This document shows, piece after piece, positions 48,840-62,503 of a stretch of DNA of 64,000 nucleotides (position 1 is its first letter; the number at the start of each line of letters is the position of its first letter). Under the pieces are notes generated by a model that did not search any database, was not told the origin of the DNA, and was given only the letters and a program-made list of their open reading frames with translations. The position numbers and the translations under genes were made by a program. Source of the DNA: Bacillota bacterium (GTDB lineage Bacteria > Bacillota > Clostridia > Peptostreptococcales > Anaerovoracaceae); the NCBI GenBank assembly GCA_017438285.1, contig JAFRVY010000014.1:1-64000 (forward strand), read 5' to 3'.

Positions 48840-49958
48840 ATGACTAAAACCGTTGGTTTCCCTATGATTAGAAATTTTTCAGGTGACAGCAGAGATTTCA
48901 TTCCTGAGCTTTTTGCCTTCATGGACCGATACGATGATGTCGAGTTCTATCTGGAAGAAGGATACGGCGAAAGACTGGGATACACGGCCGATGATTACCT
49001 GAAAGCTTCAGATAAAGTTCACTTCGTTTCAAGAGAGGAATCTTTCGGCAAGGACATTACCATGATTCTCAAGAATCCGGAGCCGGAAGACCTGGAGATG
49101 CTCAAAGACGGATCCGTTTACTTCACCATGCTTCACTACGCGACCCGTCCTAAGGTGCGTGAGGTCATCGCGCGCAAAGGCCTGAAGACTTTCGCAATGG
49201 ACCACATCGTTGACGATGAAGGAAGAAGAATCTTCGCCGACTTTTTTGGCACCGCATTCAATGCATGTCAGGAAGCCGTCGAGACTTTGAAAGACGTCTA
49301 TCCTGACTTTTACTCCGAAGAGCGCGGTCCAATCAAAGCAATCGTCATGGGTGTCGGCGGCGTTGGCCAGAATTGCATCAGATCTCTTGAGATTCTCAGT
49401 GACAGAGAATTCCTGGGACAGAATGCATACGGTATTCTGCCGATCATCTGCACGCGAACCATCACAGGACATCCTGAGCTTTTCAACGAGCTTTTGAAAG
49501 ACTGTCAGCTGGTCGTCGATGCGACACAGAGAAGAGACGAGACCCAGTATGTCATGACCAATGAACAGGTCGGTATGCTTCCTGAGGACGCTGTGATTCT
49601 CGACATCTGCGCCGACAGATACGACTTCCTCGTAGACCCGCCCCTCGTCAAAGGCGTTGAGGGAACGATCACGGGAGGTCCGGGACACATGGTCATCTAT
49701 CCGGACGACCCGGGATATGCTGAGATCGAAGGTACTGTCGTCGATTCAACGAACCGCCGTATAACTGTCAGCTGCAATGCATGGCCGGGCGTTGACGAGA
49801 AGCGATCGGTACAGATCTACTACGGACTTATGAAGAACTATGTTGGCATCATTCTGCAAAAGGATTATGAGGACATCAGTGAGGACAGCGACAACCTCTT
49901 CGAAAGAGGTCTGTACAGATCCACCTTTACTTACTTCATGGATCACTGGAAGAAATAG
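48840..49958 (+). CDS. Alanine-dehydrogenase/transhydrogenase-like NAD(P)-binding protein
   Basis: 372 residues from the ATG at 48840, which has TAGGAGG upstream. The N-terminal half (MTKTVGFPMIRNFSGDSRDF, later VYFTMLHYATRPKVREVIAR, AMDHIVDDEGRRIFADF) looks like the substrate domain of AlaDH/PNT or saccharopine-type enzymes. The second domain has a Rossmann site IVMGVGGVGQNCIRSLEIL near 180 and DVAD-like ILDICADRYDFLVDPPLVKG near 255. I cannot name the reaction; an amino-acid dehydrogenase is most likely. Monocistronic with own terminator. Confidence 0.72.
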   Translation: MTKTVGFPMIRNFSGDSRDFIPELFAFMDRYDDVEFYLEEGYGERLGYTADDYLKASDKVHFVSREESFGKDITMILKNPEPEDLEMLKDGSVYFTMLHYATRPKVREVIARKGLKTFAMDHIVDDEGRRIFADFFGTAFNACQEAVETLKDVYPDFYSEERGPIKAIVMGVGGVGQNCIRSLEILSDREFLGQNAYGILPIICTRTITGHPELFNELLKDCQLVVDATQRRDETQYVMTNEQVGMLPEDAVILDICADRYDFLVDPPLVKGVEGTITGGPGHMVIYPDDPGYAEIEGTVVDSTNRRITVSCNAWPGVDEKRSVQIYYGLMKNYVGIILQKDYEDISEDSDNLFERGLYRSTFTYFMDHWKK

Positions 49959-49978
49959 ACCAGCAAAGAATTAGTATG

Positions 49979-50009
49979 AAACCGCCGCGTATAGCGCGGC
50001 GGTTTTTTG
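49979..50009 (+). terminator. Rho-independent terminator
   Basis: ACCGCCGCG/CGCGGCGGT with a TATAG loop and T6. Confidence 0.92.
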
Positions 50010-50042
50010 TTGTCCCCTTCGCCGGGTTTTCACAAAAGGAAA

Positions 50043-50065
50043 AACCCCACCGAAGTGGGGTCTTC
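50043..50065 (-). terminator. Rho-independent terminator of the aminotransferase
   Basis: Minus strand GACCCCAC/GTGGGGTT with TTCG loop and TTTT; back to back with the plus-strand terminator at 49979. Confidence 0.88.
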
Positions 50066-50102
50066 CCGATATTTGATGAATTTACACCGATTCTGTATTT
50101 CT

Positions 50103-51491
50103 TTACAGTTTGTAAGCCTCTTTGACTTCTGCAAGCGCTTCGTCCAGTGCAACCAGAACCTTATCGATAGTCTCGTCAGCCTGTACGAGAGGTGGTTCGA
50201 TTCTTACTGTCTGAGCGTTAACCAGAGTACCTGCAGTCATTACGTTTCTAGCAAACAGTGCCTTTGTAACTTCGTGGCCGATTTCGTCTGTAGGGAATTC
50301 CATGCAGATCAGCATACCAGCGCCTCTTGAAGTAGTAAGAACTGTAGGATACTTTTCGTGCAGCTTCTGCAGTCCTTCCAGATACTTCTTGCCCTTTGCT
50401 GCGGACAGAGCCGGCAGATCGTTTTCGAGCATGTATCTGATAGTTGAAATGAATGCTGCGCAAGCGAGTGGGTTACCACCGAAAGTAGGTGATCCGAGAA
50501 TCCATGGATTTTCGAACATCTTACCTTCACAGCCGGTGCCAACACCTGACTTCTCATAAGTCCAAGGTCTAGCAATGATACCAGTGATAGGAACCAGACC
50601 ACCGGATGAAGCCTTACCATAAGTCATGATATCAGGGCAAACTCCTTCGTGGTCGCATCTCCACATTGTACCAGTACGTCCAAGACCTACCTGGATTTCG
50701 TCGAAGATCAGTGCTACGCCGTGTTCGTCGCAGATCTCTCTCAGAGCCTTGAGGTATCCATCAGGTGGAATCATTACACCAGCTTCGCCCTGGATAGGTT
50801 CTACGATCACGCCTGCAACCTTTTCGCCAACCGCTTCGAGGTTTTCGATTGCAACTCTTGCAGCGTCTGCATCACCAAACTTAACGTGCTGTACCTGCTG
50901 TACCATTGGAATGTAGTCTTCTCTGTAAGCGCCCTTGCCGCCCATTGAGATAGCACCCATGGACTTGCCGTGGAATGCGCCAACTGTTGAGATGTACCAT
51001 CTTCCGCCTGTTGCCAGTCTAGCCAGCTTCAGAGCCATTTCTACAGCTTCGGCACCGCCGTTAGTGAAGAAGCAGTACTGCAGATCGCCAGGAGTAATGA
51101 GTCCCAGCAGGTGAGCCAGATATCCTCTGAGTGGGTCTACCAGTTCCTGTGAATGGAGTGAATATCTGTCTAACTGAGCCATTACAGTCTTCTTGATCTC
51201 AGGATTGCCGTGGCCGCAAGCAAAGATACCAAATCCGCCGAGGCAGTCGATAAACTCTGTTCCGTGCAGATCTCTAAATACATCGCCTTCGTCTTCCCAT
51301 TCGATGAATGCAGCATCAGTTGATACGGACTTTCTGTACTCAAGCCATCCAGGGTTAACGTTCTCATTGAAGTTAGCGATGGATTCTTTCATAATCGCTT
51401 CTTTCTGATCTTCAGTCAGTGATTCAGCTTCGATCAGGCCAACGACTCTCTTAGCTTCTTCTAAAGCTTTCGCCATGTTTCTTTCAGTCAT
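50103..51491 (-). CDS. Class III aminotransferase (putrescine/ornithine aminotransferase type)
   Basis: Cytosolic fold-type I PLP enzyme, 462 residues. PLP phosphate contacts in FFTNGGAEAVEMALKLARLA near 125, IFDEIQVGLGRTGTMWRCDH (Asp for the pyridine N) near 255, and the Schiff-base lysine in DIMTYGKASSGGLVPI near 290. Length and N-terminal extension (MAKALEEAKRVVGLIEAESL) resemble putrescine aminotransferase PatA more than ornithine aminotransferase. Converts a diamine or omega-amino acid plus 2-oxoglutarate to an aldehyde plus glutamate. AGGGAGG before the ATG; codon use suggests high expression. Confidence 0.88.
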   Translation of the reverse strand: MTERNMAKALEEAKRVVGLIEAESLTEDQKEAIMKESIANFNENVNPGWLEYRKSVSTDAAFIEWEDEGDVFRDLHGTEFIDCLGGFGIFACGHGNPEIKKTVMAQLDRYSLHSQELVDPLRGYLAHLLGLITPGDLQYCFFTNGGAEAVEMALKLARLATGGRWYISTVGAFHGKSMGAISMGGKGAYREDYIPMVQQVQHVKFGDADAARVAIENLEAVGEKVAGVIVEPIQGEAGVMIPPDGYLKALREICDEHGVALIFDEIQVGLGRTGTMWRCDHEGVCPDIMTYGKASSGGLVPITGIIARPWTYEKSGVGTGCEGKMFENPWILGSPTFGGNPLACAAFISTIRYMLENDLPALSAAKGKKYLEGLQKLHEKYPTVLTTSRGAGMLICMEFPTDEIGHEVTKALFARNVMTAGTLVNAQTVRIEPPLVQADETIDKVLVALDEALAEVKEAYKL

Positions 51492-51523
51492 TTTATGACC
51501 TCCCTTGTTTGGTTACTTTTGTT

Positions 51524-51601
51524 ACCGTCCCAAGTGACGGTATCGGTATAACTTCTATCTACATAAGACATTCAATTCTTATGCCAACATCTATATTATA
51601 G
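51524..51601 (-). promoter_or_regulatory. Promoter and leader hairpin of the aminotransferase
   Basis: On the minus strand TATAAT (51596-51601) with TTGCAT 16 bp upstream gives a transcript with a leader of about 100 nt. The leader contains ACCGTC/GACGGT (51524-51542) just before the ribosome site, without a T-run. Confidence 0.5.
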
Positions 51602-51702
51602 TCCATTAAAGTAATAATGCAAATGACTAATGTGCTGTATAATCACTTATTTCAATGGTTTATCTTGCGAACTTTTTTCAAAAAAATTTATCCAAAAAGT
51701 AA

Positions 51703-51752
51703 AAAACAGCGGAATTGCCTTTCTTTTGCAAGATTATCCCGCTGTTTTTGTT
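51703..51752 (-). terminator. Terminator of the copper ATPase gene
   Basis: AACAGCGG/CCGCTGTT closing a long, partly paired centre, then TTTTTT on the minus strand. Confidence 0.65.
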
Positions 51753-51771
51753 TCACTTATGAAATGTGTTC

Positions 51772-53940
51772 TTAATTCTGATACAGCTTCAGTTTCCTCA
51801 ATCGAAGCGCATTTGACACCACACAGACCGAGCTCAGGCACATACAGGCCGCCCCGATCATCGGATTCAGCAGCCACCCGGTAAGCGGATACAGAACGCC
51901 CGCTGCGATCGGAATGCCCAGTGCGTTATAGAAAAATGCCCAGAAAAGATTTTGCTTGATATTCGTAATGACCTTCCTGCTGAGACGGATCATTCTGGCT
52001 ACATCGGTCAAATCGTCGCGGACGAGTACGATGTCGGCAGAGTCCAGTGCAATATCGGTTCCGGATCCAATGGCAACGCCTACGTCCGATCGGATGATGG
52101 CAGGCGCGTCGTTGATTCCGTCGCCGACCATGGCGACGATCTTCTGTCCGCCGTCCTGTATGTTCTCAATGACCTTATCCTTATCCTGCGGGAGAACCTG
52201 TGCAATGACACGGTCGATCCCCACTTCTTTCTTTATGGCCTCGGATGTTCCATAGTTGTCGCCCGTGAGCATGATGACGTCGATCCCCATGTTCTCAAGC
52301 AAGGTTACTGCCTTCAGACTTGTCGGTTTCGGGCCGTCTCTGAGTGCGATGACGCCTGCAACTTTGCCCTCACCCGGATACAGATCATCGGTGTCAAGCT
52401 CTGCAAAGTACACGACTGTCTTTCCGCGGGCGGACAGTTCGTGCCCCTCATCGAAATCAGGCTCGATGCCCTTTGCTTCCATGTACGCCTCGTTGCCTGC
52501 GATATATGTCTTGCCGTCAATGACTGCGCAGACGCCGCGGCCCGGTATCTCCTCGAAGCTGTCAGGCTCCGGAATCTCTCCCGGTTTCTCCAAAGCTGCT
52601 GCCACGATGGCTTTTGCGAGAGGATGTGTCGAGTATTTCTCAATGCCCGCAGCGAGGAAAATATCGAACCCTTCCTCAAGGGCTATGATGTCGGTCACCT
52701 CAGGTTTGCCGACAGTTATGGTTCCCGTCTTGTCAAGGACGACCGTATCGATCTTGTGTGCCTGCTCCAGGGCTTCGGCTGACTTGATCAGGATACCGTT
52801 CTCGGCGCCTTTGCCCGTGCCGACCATAATGGCGACCGGCGTTGCAAGACCGAGCGCACATGGACACGAAATGACCAGTACCGAAATGCCGACCGTTGCC
52901 GCGCGCAGCACGTCTCCGCCTGCGATGACCCAGATGATAAAGGCCAGCAGCGCGATGCCCATGACGACCGGCACGAAAATGCCTGCCACCTTATCTGCCG
53001 TTCTGGCGATCGGAGCCTTCGAGGATCCCGCTTCATCGACTAGCTTGATGATCTGAGACAACGTCGTGTCGCTTCCCGCTCTGGAAACTTCGAGTTCGAT
53101 CAGCCCCGACATATTCACTGTCGCGGAGCTGACTGCATCCCCAACGCCCTTGTCGACAGGGATGCTCTCTCCAGTCAGTGCGCTTTCGTCCACCGCCGTC
53201 TGCCCGCTGGTGATGATACCGTCTGCCGGAATGCTTTCGCCAGGTTTGACGATAACCGTATCCCCTGCGCGAATCTCCTCAATCGGGACTTCAACCACCG
53301 CACCATCCCGTCTGACCATTGCCGTATCCGGCGCCATGGCGATGAGCTTTTCGATGGCCTCTCCCGTCTTGCCTTTGGCTCTTGCTTCCAGGAACTTGCC
53401 CAAAGTCACCAGGGTGAGAATCATTCCCGCTGATTCAAAATATGTGATCATCACGGCCGCCGCTGCGCCTACCGCTATGAGAGAGTCCATGTTTGGACTT
53501 CTCTTCGCGAGCAGCGAGAATCCAACCGTGAAGTATTTGTAGTTGATTGCGATGATCGGCGCTACCAGCAGCGCCTGCACGATGTAGATCGCCGGTTTAT
53601 CAATAAATGACCCCATCGAGATAACAAAAAGCGGCACGGCAAAAATAAGGGAAACGATGAATCTTCTCTTCATTTCCCCCGCGTGTTCCTTTGTTATTTC
53701 GCTGGGGTCTCTCCGGTGTACGTCTTCTTCAGCCTCTTCGAACGCTTCGTAGCCTGCATCACTGATAGTGTCCATGATGTCCTGACTCGTGCAAAGGCTT
53801 TCGTCAAAGTTTACGACCATGTTGTTGGCAAGAAGGTTTACTTCGACCTTGCGAACACCTTCCATGGCTCCGACACACTTCTCGATCCTTGCCGAACAGG
53901 CGGCGCAGCCCATGCCTTTGATGTCATATCTTTTGTTCAT
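51772..53940 (-). CDS. copA: Copper-exporting P1B-type ATPase
   Basis: 722 residues. One N-terminal metal-binding domain with [10 protein letters not shown] (CxxC Cys at 12 and 15). Eight membrane helices; the copper site CPC in [13 protein letters not shown] near 365; phosphorylated Asp in [11 protein letters not shown] near 405; HP motif in [13 protein letters not shown]-domain GDGINDAPA near 615. Exports Cu+ from the cytosol. GGGAGGAAG before the ATG. No CopZ or CsoR/CopY gene is adjacent in the window. Confidence 0.95.
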   Translation of the reverse strand: MNKRYDIKGMGCAACSARIEKCVGAMEGVRKVEVNLLANNMVVNFDESLCTSQDIMDTISDAGYEAFEEAEEDVHRRDPSEITKEHAGEMKRRFIVSLIFAVPLFVISMGSFIDKPAIYIVQALLVAPIIAINYKYFTVGFSLLAKRSPNMDSLIAVGAAAAVMITYFESAGMILTLVTLGKFLEARAKGKTGEAIEKLIAMAPDTAMVRRDGAVVEVPIEEIRAGDTVIVKPGESIPADGIITSGQTAVDESALTGESIPVDKGVGDAVSSATVNMSGLIELEVSRAGSDTTLSQIIKLVDEAGSSKAPIARTADKVAGIFVPVVMGIALLAFIIWVIAGGDVLRAATVGISVLVISCPCALGLATPVAIMVGTGKGAENGILIKSAEALEQAHKIDTVVLDKTGTITVGKPEVTDIIALEEGFDIFLAAGIEKYSTHPLAKAIVAAALEKPGEIPEPDSFEEIPGRGVCAVIDGKTYIAGNEAYMEAKGIEPDFDEGHELSARGKTVVYFAELDTDDLYPGEGKVAGVIALRDGPKPTSLKAVTLLENMGIDVIMLTGDNYGTSEAIKKEVGIDRVIAQVLPQDKDKVIENIQDGGQKIVAMVGDGINDAPAIIRSDVGVAIGSGTDIALDSADIVLVRDDLTDVARMIRLSRKVITNIKQNLFWAFFYNALGIPIAAGVLYPLTGWLLNPMIGAACMCLSSVCVVSNALRLRKLKLYQN

Positions 53941-53959
53941 TTTTCTTCCTCCCAGGCAT

Positions 53960-53987
53960 ATTGTACCATATTAGTAAACTTAGTCAA
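53960..53987 (-). promoter_or_regulatory. Promoter of copA
   Basis: Minus strand TTGACT, 16-bp spacer, TACAAT. The spacer contains ACTAAGTTTACTAAT, a partial repeat that might be an operator; no known copper-regulator box is evident. Confidence 0.6.
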
Positions 53988-54022
53988 TAGAGAAGTTAGC
54001 CACCGCTAACCACCATTGCATA

Positions 54023-54053
54023 GAAAAGGCTGCTGCGCATCTGCGCGGCAGCC
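54023..54053 (-). terminator. Terminator of the ATP synthase operon
   Basis: GGCTGC-CGCGCA/TGCGCA-GCAGCC hairpin followed by TTTTC on the minus strand. Confidence 0.75.
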
Positions 54054-54084
54054 CCGTTGTCGTTGGTTTGTAGCTCCGCCGGTC

Positions 54085-56837
<2,753 letters not shown>

Positions 56838-56877
56838 TCTCACACCTCCTTTTCTGTTTTATTGATTCCTTGGTCGG

Positions 56878-58461
<1,584 letters not shown>

Positions 58462-59001
58462 CTAGGATATTTTCAACTGGCTCGCCATTTCCTCGAATTT
58501 CTTACGGTATGAGGCATCGATAAGCTTGCCCTCTACCATGATCTTCACGCCGGCGATCAGCTTGGGATCTATTTCGTTCTCGAGTTTCACGTTAAGCTTG
58601 AGCAGCCTCGAGGTCTGCTCTTCGAGTTGAGCGATTCTGTCCTCGCTCAGTTTTTCTACGGAATATACTACGCCGTAGGATACTCCCTCTTCTTTTTCCA
58701 GCAGGTCTCTGTACACTCTAATGATACGTTCGAATCGTCCTGCTCTTCTCTTATCTATCAGCACGAAAAGAAAGTTCATCAGCTCCTGGCATATTCTTCC
58801 TTCGAATATTTCCTGGAGCGCCTTTTTCTTCTCGTCGGCAGATATGGCCGGATAGTCGATGAACGCTTTCAGGTCAGGCTCATTCTGAAGAATCTCAACG
58901 ATCTGCTGACCTTCTTCCAGTATTTCCTGCTGTTTCCCCACGTCCTGAGCCGCTTCCATGAGCGCAGTGCCGTAGGTGAGATCTACTGCTAATTCTGCCA
59001 T
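58462..59001 (-). CDS. atpH: ATP synthase delta subunit
   Basis: Peripheral-stalk cap on F1, 179 residues. Helical N-terminal domain (YGTALMEAAQDVGKQQEILE; FIDYPAISADEKKKALQEIF; FLFVLIDKRRAGRFERIIRV) and C-terminal IDPKLIAGVKIMVEGKLIDA, the most conserved part of the family. Overlaps atpF by 13 bp. Confidence 0.95.
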   Translation of the reverse strand: MAELAVDLTYGTALMEAAQDVGKQQEILEEGQQIVEILQNEPDLKAFIDYPAISADEKKKALQEIFEGRICQELMNFLFVLIDKRRAGRFERIIRVYRDLLEKEEGVSYGVVYSVEKLSEDRIAQLEEQTSRLLKLNVKLENEIDPKLIAGVKIMVEGKLIDASYRKKFEEMASQLKIS

Positions 59002-59501
59002 TGCGTACTCCTCGCGTTATTGATTATTTCGTCGACTATAGCTTCCTGCCCTGTCTTATCAACTTCTTTTTCTACAATCTGCTCAGCTACCATAAGACTG
59101 ATATTGGCAATTTCCTGGCGCATGTCGTCCATGGCCTTTGCATGCTCAAGCTCGATGGTGTGCTCCGCCTTGGCGATGATATCGGCAGCCTGCTGTCTCG
59201 CTTCCGCGATGATCTGCTGCGCCTGTGCGTCAGCCTGCTGACGAGCGTCTTTGATAATGGCTCTGCCTTCTTCTTCGATGTTGGCGATGCGCTTGCTGTA
59301 GTTGGCCATCTTGGCGTCTGCACGCTTGTTCATGGCTTCCGCTCCATCAATCGCGTCTTTGATAGCATTGGATCTATCATCCATGAATGCCTTGATCTTT
59401 TCCCAGAAGTATTTTTTAAGTATGATATATAAGATGAAAATATTGATGAGGATCATAAGAGACGTCAAATTCAGCTCTATAAGTCCTGTATGAAGCTCCA
59501 T
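58989..59501 (-). CDS. atpF: ATP synthase b subunit
   Basis: Peripheral stalk, 170 residues. One N-terminal membrane helix (SLMILINIFILYIILKKYFW) followed by FMDDRSNAIKDAIDGAEAMN and a long Ala/Gln/Glu-rich right-handed coiled coil to the end. Confidence 0.95.
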   Translation of the reverse strand: MELHTGLIELNLTSLMILINIFILYIILKKYFWEKIKAFMDDRSNAIKDAIDGAEAMNKRADAKMANYSKRIANIEEEGRAIIKDARQQADAQAQQIIAEARQQAADIIAKAEHTIELEHAKAMDDMRQEIANISLMVAEQIVEKEVDKTGQEAIVDEIINNARSTQWQN

Positions 59502-59549
59502 ACTTCATCCTCCTTTCTTAAGTCATACGTGAGCGATAACTTCCGGGTG

Positions 59550-59807
<258 letters not shown>

Positions 59808-59861
59808 TTAATTTTCCTCCTTAAAATTGGTTTGTTGAAAATCTAACTCTTTGTCAGTTTA

Positions 59862-60563
59862 TCAGTCACTTTCGACTGGATGTCTTCCGTTGTCAATGAA
59901 TACCATGGTGAGCATGGTGAAGATGTATGCCTGCAGTACCGGCTCGAACATATCGAACCAGAAATTCAGCGGCAGCGGAAATGCGATCTGCAGGAACGGA
60001 ACCGGAATCAGGTGGAGCGACAAAGTCTTCAGTCCGCCATATACCAGAGTCATGATGATTACGCCGGCAAGAATATTACCGAAAATTCGGCAGGCCAGCG
60101 TTACAGGGAACATGCAGTCACTGATGAGATTCAGCGGCAGCATGAAGGCATATGGTGAAGACAGCTCCTTGATGTATCCAACAGCCGTCTGCGCCCTGAC
60201 CGCGTTGTAGTGGATCATAATGAACGTAACCAGTGCAAGCGGTGCTGTACAGTTCAGGTCAGCCGTAACAGGTCGCAGATCCAGCAGTCCCAGCATACTT
60301 CCGATTGCCAGGAACGAGATCAGTGTGCCCATGTACGGGGTAAATCGCTCGCTCACATCCCCCATGACGTCCTTTACCATGTTGTAGATAAAGCCGACGA
60401 TGAGTTCCGCTACGTTCTGTGCTCCATGAGGTATCTTTTGCATGTTTCGTGTGGCCACGAATGCAAAGATCAGCATGAGAATGCTAAGTATGAACGTGAA
60501 ACAGACCGTTTCCGTTATATAGACATTCCCTATTGAGAATATGACCCGTGGTCCTAATTCCAT
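59862..60563 (-). CDS. atpB: ATP synthase a subunit
   Basis: Stator channel subunit, 233 residues, five or six membrane helices. Conserved QNVAELIVGFIYNMVKDVMG, YMGTLISFLAIGSMLGLLDL and the essential Arg in PLNLISDCMFPVTLACRIFG near 155; EPVLQAYIFTMLTMVFI near the end. GGAGGTG before the ATG. Confidence 0.95.
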   Translation of the reverse strand: MELGPRVIFSIGNVYITETVCFTFILSILMLIFAFVATRNMQKIPHGAQNVAELIVGFIYNMVKDVMGDVSERFTPYMGTLISFLAIGSMLGLLDLRPVTADLNCTAPLALVTFIMIHYNAVRAQTAVGYIKELSSPYAFMLPLNLISDCMFPVTLACRIFGNILAGVIIMTLVYGGLKTLSLHLIPVPFLQIAFPLPLNFWFDMFEPVLQAYIFTMLTMVFIDNGRHPVESD

Positions 60564-60575
60564 TCTGTCACCTCC

Positions 60576-61022
60576 TTACCAGTCATCCTCTTCATCATCA
60601 TACACGCTCAAATCGTTCCATTCTTTGGTTCCCGCAATCCAATCATTGAGCGGGTTCTCCTTTTTCCTGATGAATCTGTAGACGATTCCATAAAGAAAGA
60701 GTATGCCGGCGTGTACTGTTATGAAGCCGCATCCACACCCAAATCCGCAGGGCAGACTGAGTTTGATGCAGAAAAGAAAAGATATACCATACAGAAAGAT
60801 CCTTAAGACATATCCGAGAACGACAGGTTTCTTCTTTTTGTCGTCCATCAGCATCTGTCCCGTCTTCACCAAAATGATGAATCCGACAATGGCTACTGCG
60901 GTACCGATCAGAAGCCCCAGCACGAACGTAATGTTCGGTCCTATGACTATCAGTGAAACCACCTCGGCCACAGCCGCCATTATTAATGAATAAAGGATTA
61001 TTTCATTTCTGAATTTAGTCAT
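60576..61022 (-). CDS. atpI: ATP synthase subunit I-like membrane protein
   Basis: 148 residues from the ATG at 61022 (GAGAGAAG upstream; a TTG four codons earlier is possible). Four membrane segments: ILYSLIMAAVAEVVSLIVIG, ITFVLGLLIGTAVAIVGFII, VLGYVLRIFLYGISFLFCIK, FITVHAGILFLYGIVYRFIR. Ends with an acidic tail (DLSVYDDEEDDW). Position at the head of the operon, 13 bp before atpB, and layout fit AtpI, a c-ring assembly factor; sequence similarity is weak as usual. A separate atpZ is not seen. Confidence 0.8.
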   Translation of the reverse strand: MTKFRNEIILYSLIMAAVAEVVSLIVIGPNITFVLGLLIGTAVAIVGFIILVKTGQMLMDDKKKKPVVLGYVLRIFLYGISFLFCIKLSLPCGFGCGCGFITVHAGILFLYGIVYRFIRKKENPLNDWIAGTKEWNDLSVYDDEEDDW

Positions 61023-61059
61023 ATCTTCTCTCAAAAATATATTGGTAATATCGTAAAAA

Positions 61060-61088
61060 AGTATACACCTTTTTGCCCTTATTTACAA
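61060..61088 (-). promoter_or_regulatory. Promoter of the ATP synthase operon
   Basis: Minus strand TTGTAA, 17-bp spacer, TATACT, about 38 bp before the atpI-like start. No strong terminator separates it from the MATE gene upstream, so some read-through is possible. Confidence 0.65.
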
Positions 61089-61126
61089 CAGTTTTCAGAA
61101 TAGTTCGTTATCTGCAAAACCTGTCT

Positions 61127-62503
61127 TTACAGTCCCGTGATGACGGTGTTGAGCCATTTGCGGCTTCTAAATCTGAGGGTCAGGATGACGCCCTTGATGA
61201 CGCCCTCCAGCTTGACGCCCATGACCGCCATGAAAATCGGCCACTTCAGGTACAGCGATGTGATGAAAGCGACCGGCACGCCGATCAGCCACACGGCGCC
61301 TACTTCCGTAAACATGGCAAAGCGCGTATCGCCGCCGCATCTCAAAACGCCGGTCACGAGAACCGCATTGTAGACTTCCATCCACAGGGTCGCTGCATAG
61401 ACAATGAGGATCTTCCAGGCGAGACTTTGTCCCTCGGCTGTGAAGTCAAAGAGCCCGAGAATCGGTTTGCCGAAGATGATCGTCATGCCGCCGAGAACGA
61501 TGCCCACAGCGACGCCAAGAACGAGAAGTTTCTTCGCCATCTCAAAGGCCTGCGCCTTTTTTCCTTCTCCCAGCTTTTGGCCGACGAGAATCAGTACCGC
61601 ATCGCCGACGCTGAATGCCGCCATGGAGAACAGACTATTGATGGTGTTGCATGCCTGTACTGCTGCACCCGCAGTGATGCTGATTCTTGCAAAGGCCGCA
61701 ATATAAAGGGCTGTTCCGAGTCCCCACATGGTCTCGTTGATCGTTGTCGGAACGGCGTTCTTGAAAATCCTCGAAGACAGTTCCTTGCCGAATCCGAAGA
61801 ATTCACTAAGCGGTCCCTTGATGATATTGTTTCTTCCAAACACGAAGTAGAGAATGATCGCCAGTTCCACCAGTCTCGCAATGACTGTGGCCAGAGCGGC
61901 TCCCTGTACGCCCATGCGCGGCAGCCCAAAGTGCCCGTAGATCAGGCAGTAATTCATGAACGTGTTCGTACAAAGGCCCGTCACGCTGGCAATCAGCGGC
62001 AGGTGCGTCTGCTGTGTCGCTCGCAGAACCACGGTGAACGACTGGGTAATCGGGGTGAGGAGCAAGGTGAATGCGCCCGTCCTCACATAAGGGATGCCCG
62101 TCTCAATGACCTCTGGATATTTCGTGAAGATGCGGAGGACATACTGCGGGAAGAACATGGCCGCACAGAAAAAGACCACGCCCATGGCAAAAACGACGCA
62201 AAGGGTGAATCCTGTACTCTTGCGTATATTCACCAGATCCTTTGCGCCAAAAAACTGCGCCATGAATGTCGCCGCCCCGCTGGCAAAGCCGAACACGAAC
62301 ATCCAGTAAATAAAAAAGAGCTGTACCGAAACGCCTACTGCGTTCAGTGCCAGCTCTCCCAATGCTCCAATCATGAGATTATCAACGAGATTCAGGCTGG
62401 ATGCTATAAGGCTTTGCAGAGCGATAGGCCCGGCGACAACGAGCGTGCTCTTGAGAAGCATTCTGTTGTCTATAGTATTCAGTGTTTCGTTTTCGGGTAT
62501 CAT
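61127..62503 (-). CDS. MATE-family efflux transporter
   Basis: 458 residues, 12 membrane helices in two homologous halves: PIALQSLIASSLNLVDNLMI then GALGELALNAVGVSVQLFF, FMAQFFGAKDLVNIRKS; second half SMAAFSVGDAVLILVGQKLG. Exports drugs or metabolites in exchange for Na+ or H+. The ATG overlaps the preceding stop (ATGA) and there is no ribosome site of its own, indicating coupled translation. Confidence 0.94.
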   Translation of the reverse strand: MIPENETLNTIDNRMLLKSTLVVAGPIALQSLIASSLNLVDNLMIGALGELALNAVGVSVQLFFIYWMFVFGFASGAATFMAQFFGAKDLVNIRKSTGFTLCVVFAMGVVFFCAAMFFPQYVLRIFTKYPEVIETGIPYVRTGAFTLLLTPITQSFTVVLRATQQTHLPLIASVTGLCTNTFMNYCLIYGHFGLPRMGVQGAALATVIARLVELAIILYFVFGRNNIIKGPLSEFFGFGKELSSRIFKNAVPTTINETMWGLGTALYIAAFARISITAGAAVQACNTINSLFSMAAFSVGDAVLILVGQKLGEGKKAQAFEMAKKLLVLGVAVGIVLGGMTIIFGKPILGLFDFTAEGQSLAWKILIVYAATLWMEVYNAVLVTGVLRCGGDTRFAMFTEVGAVWLIGVPVAFITSLYLKWPIFMAVMGVKLEGVIKGVILTLRFRSRKWLNTVITGL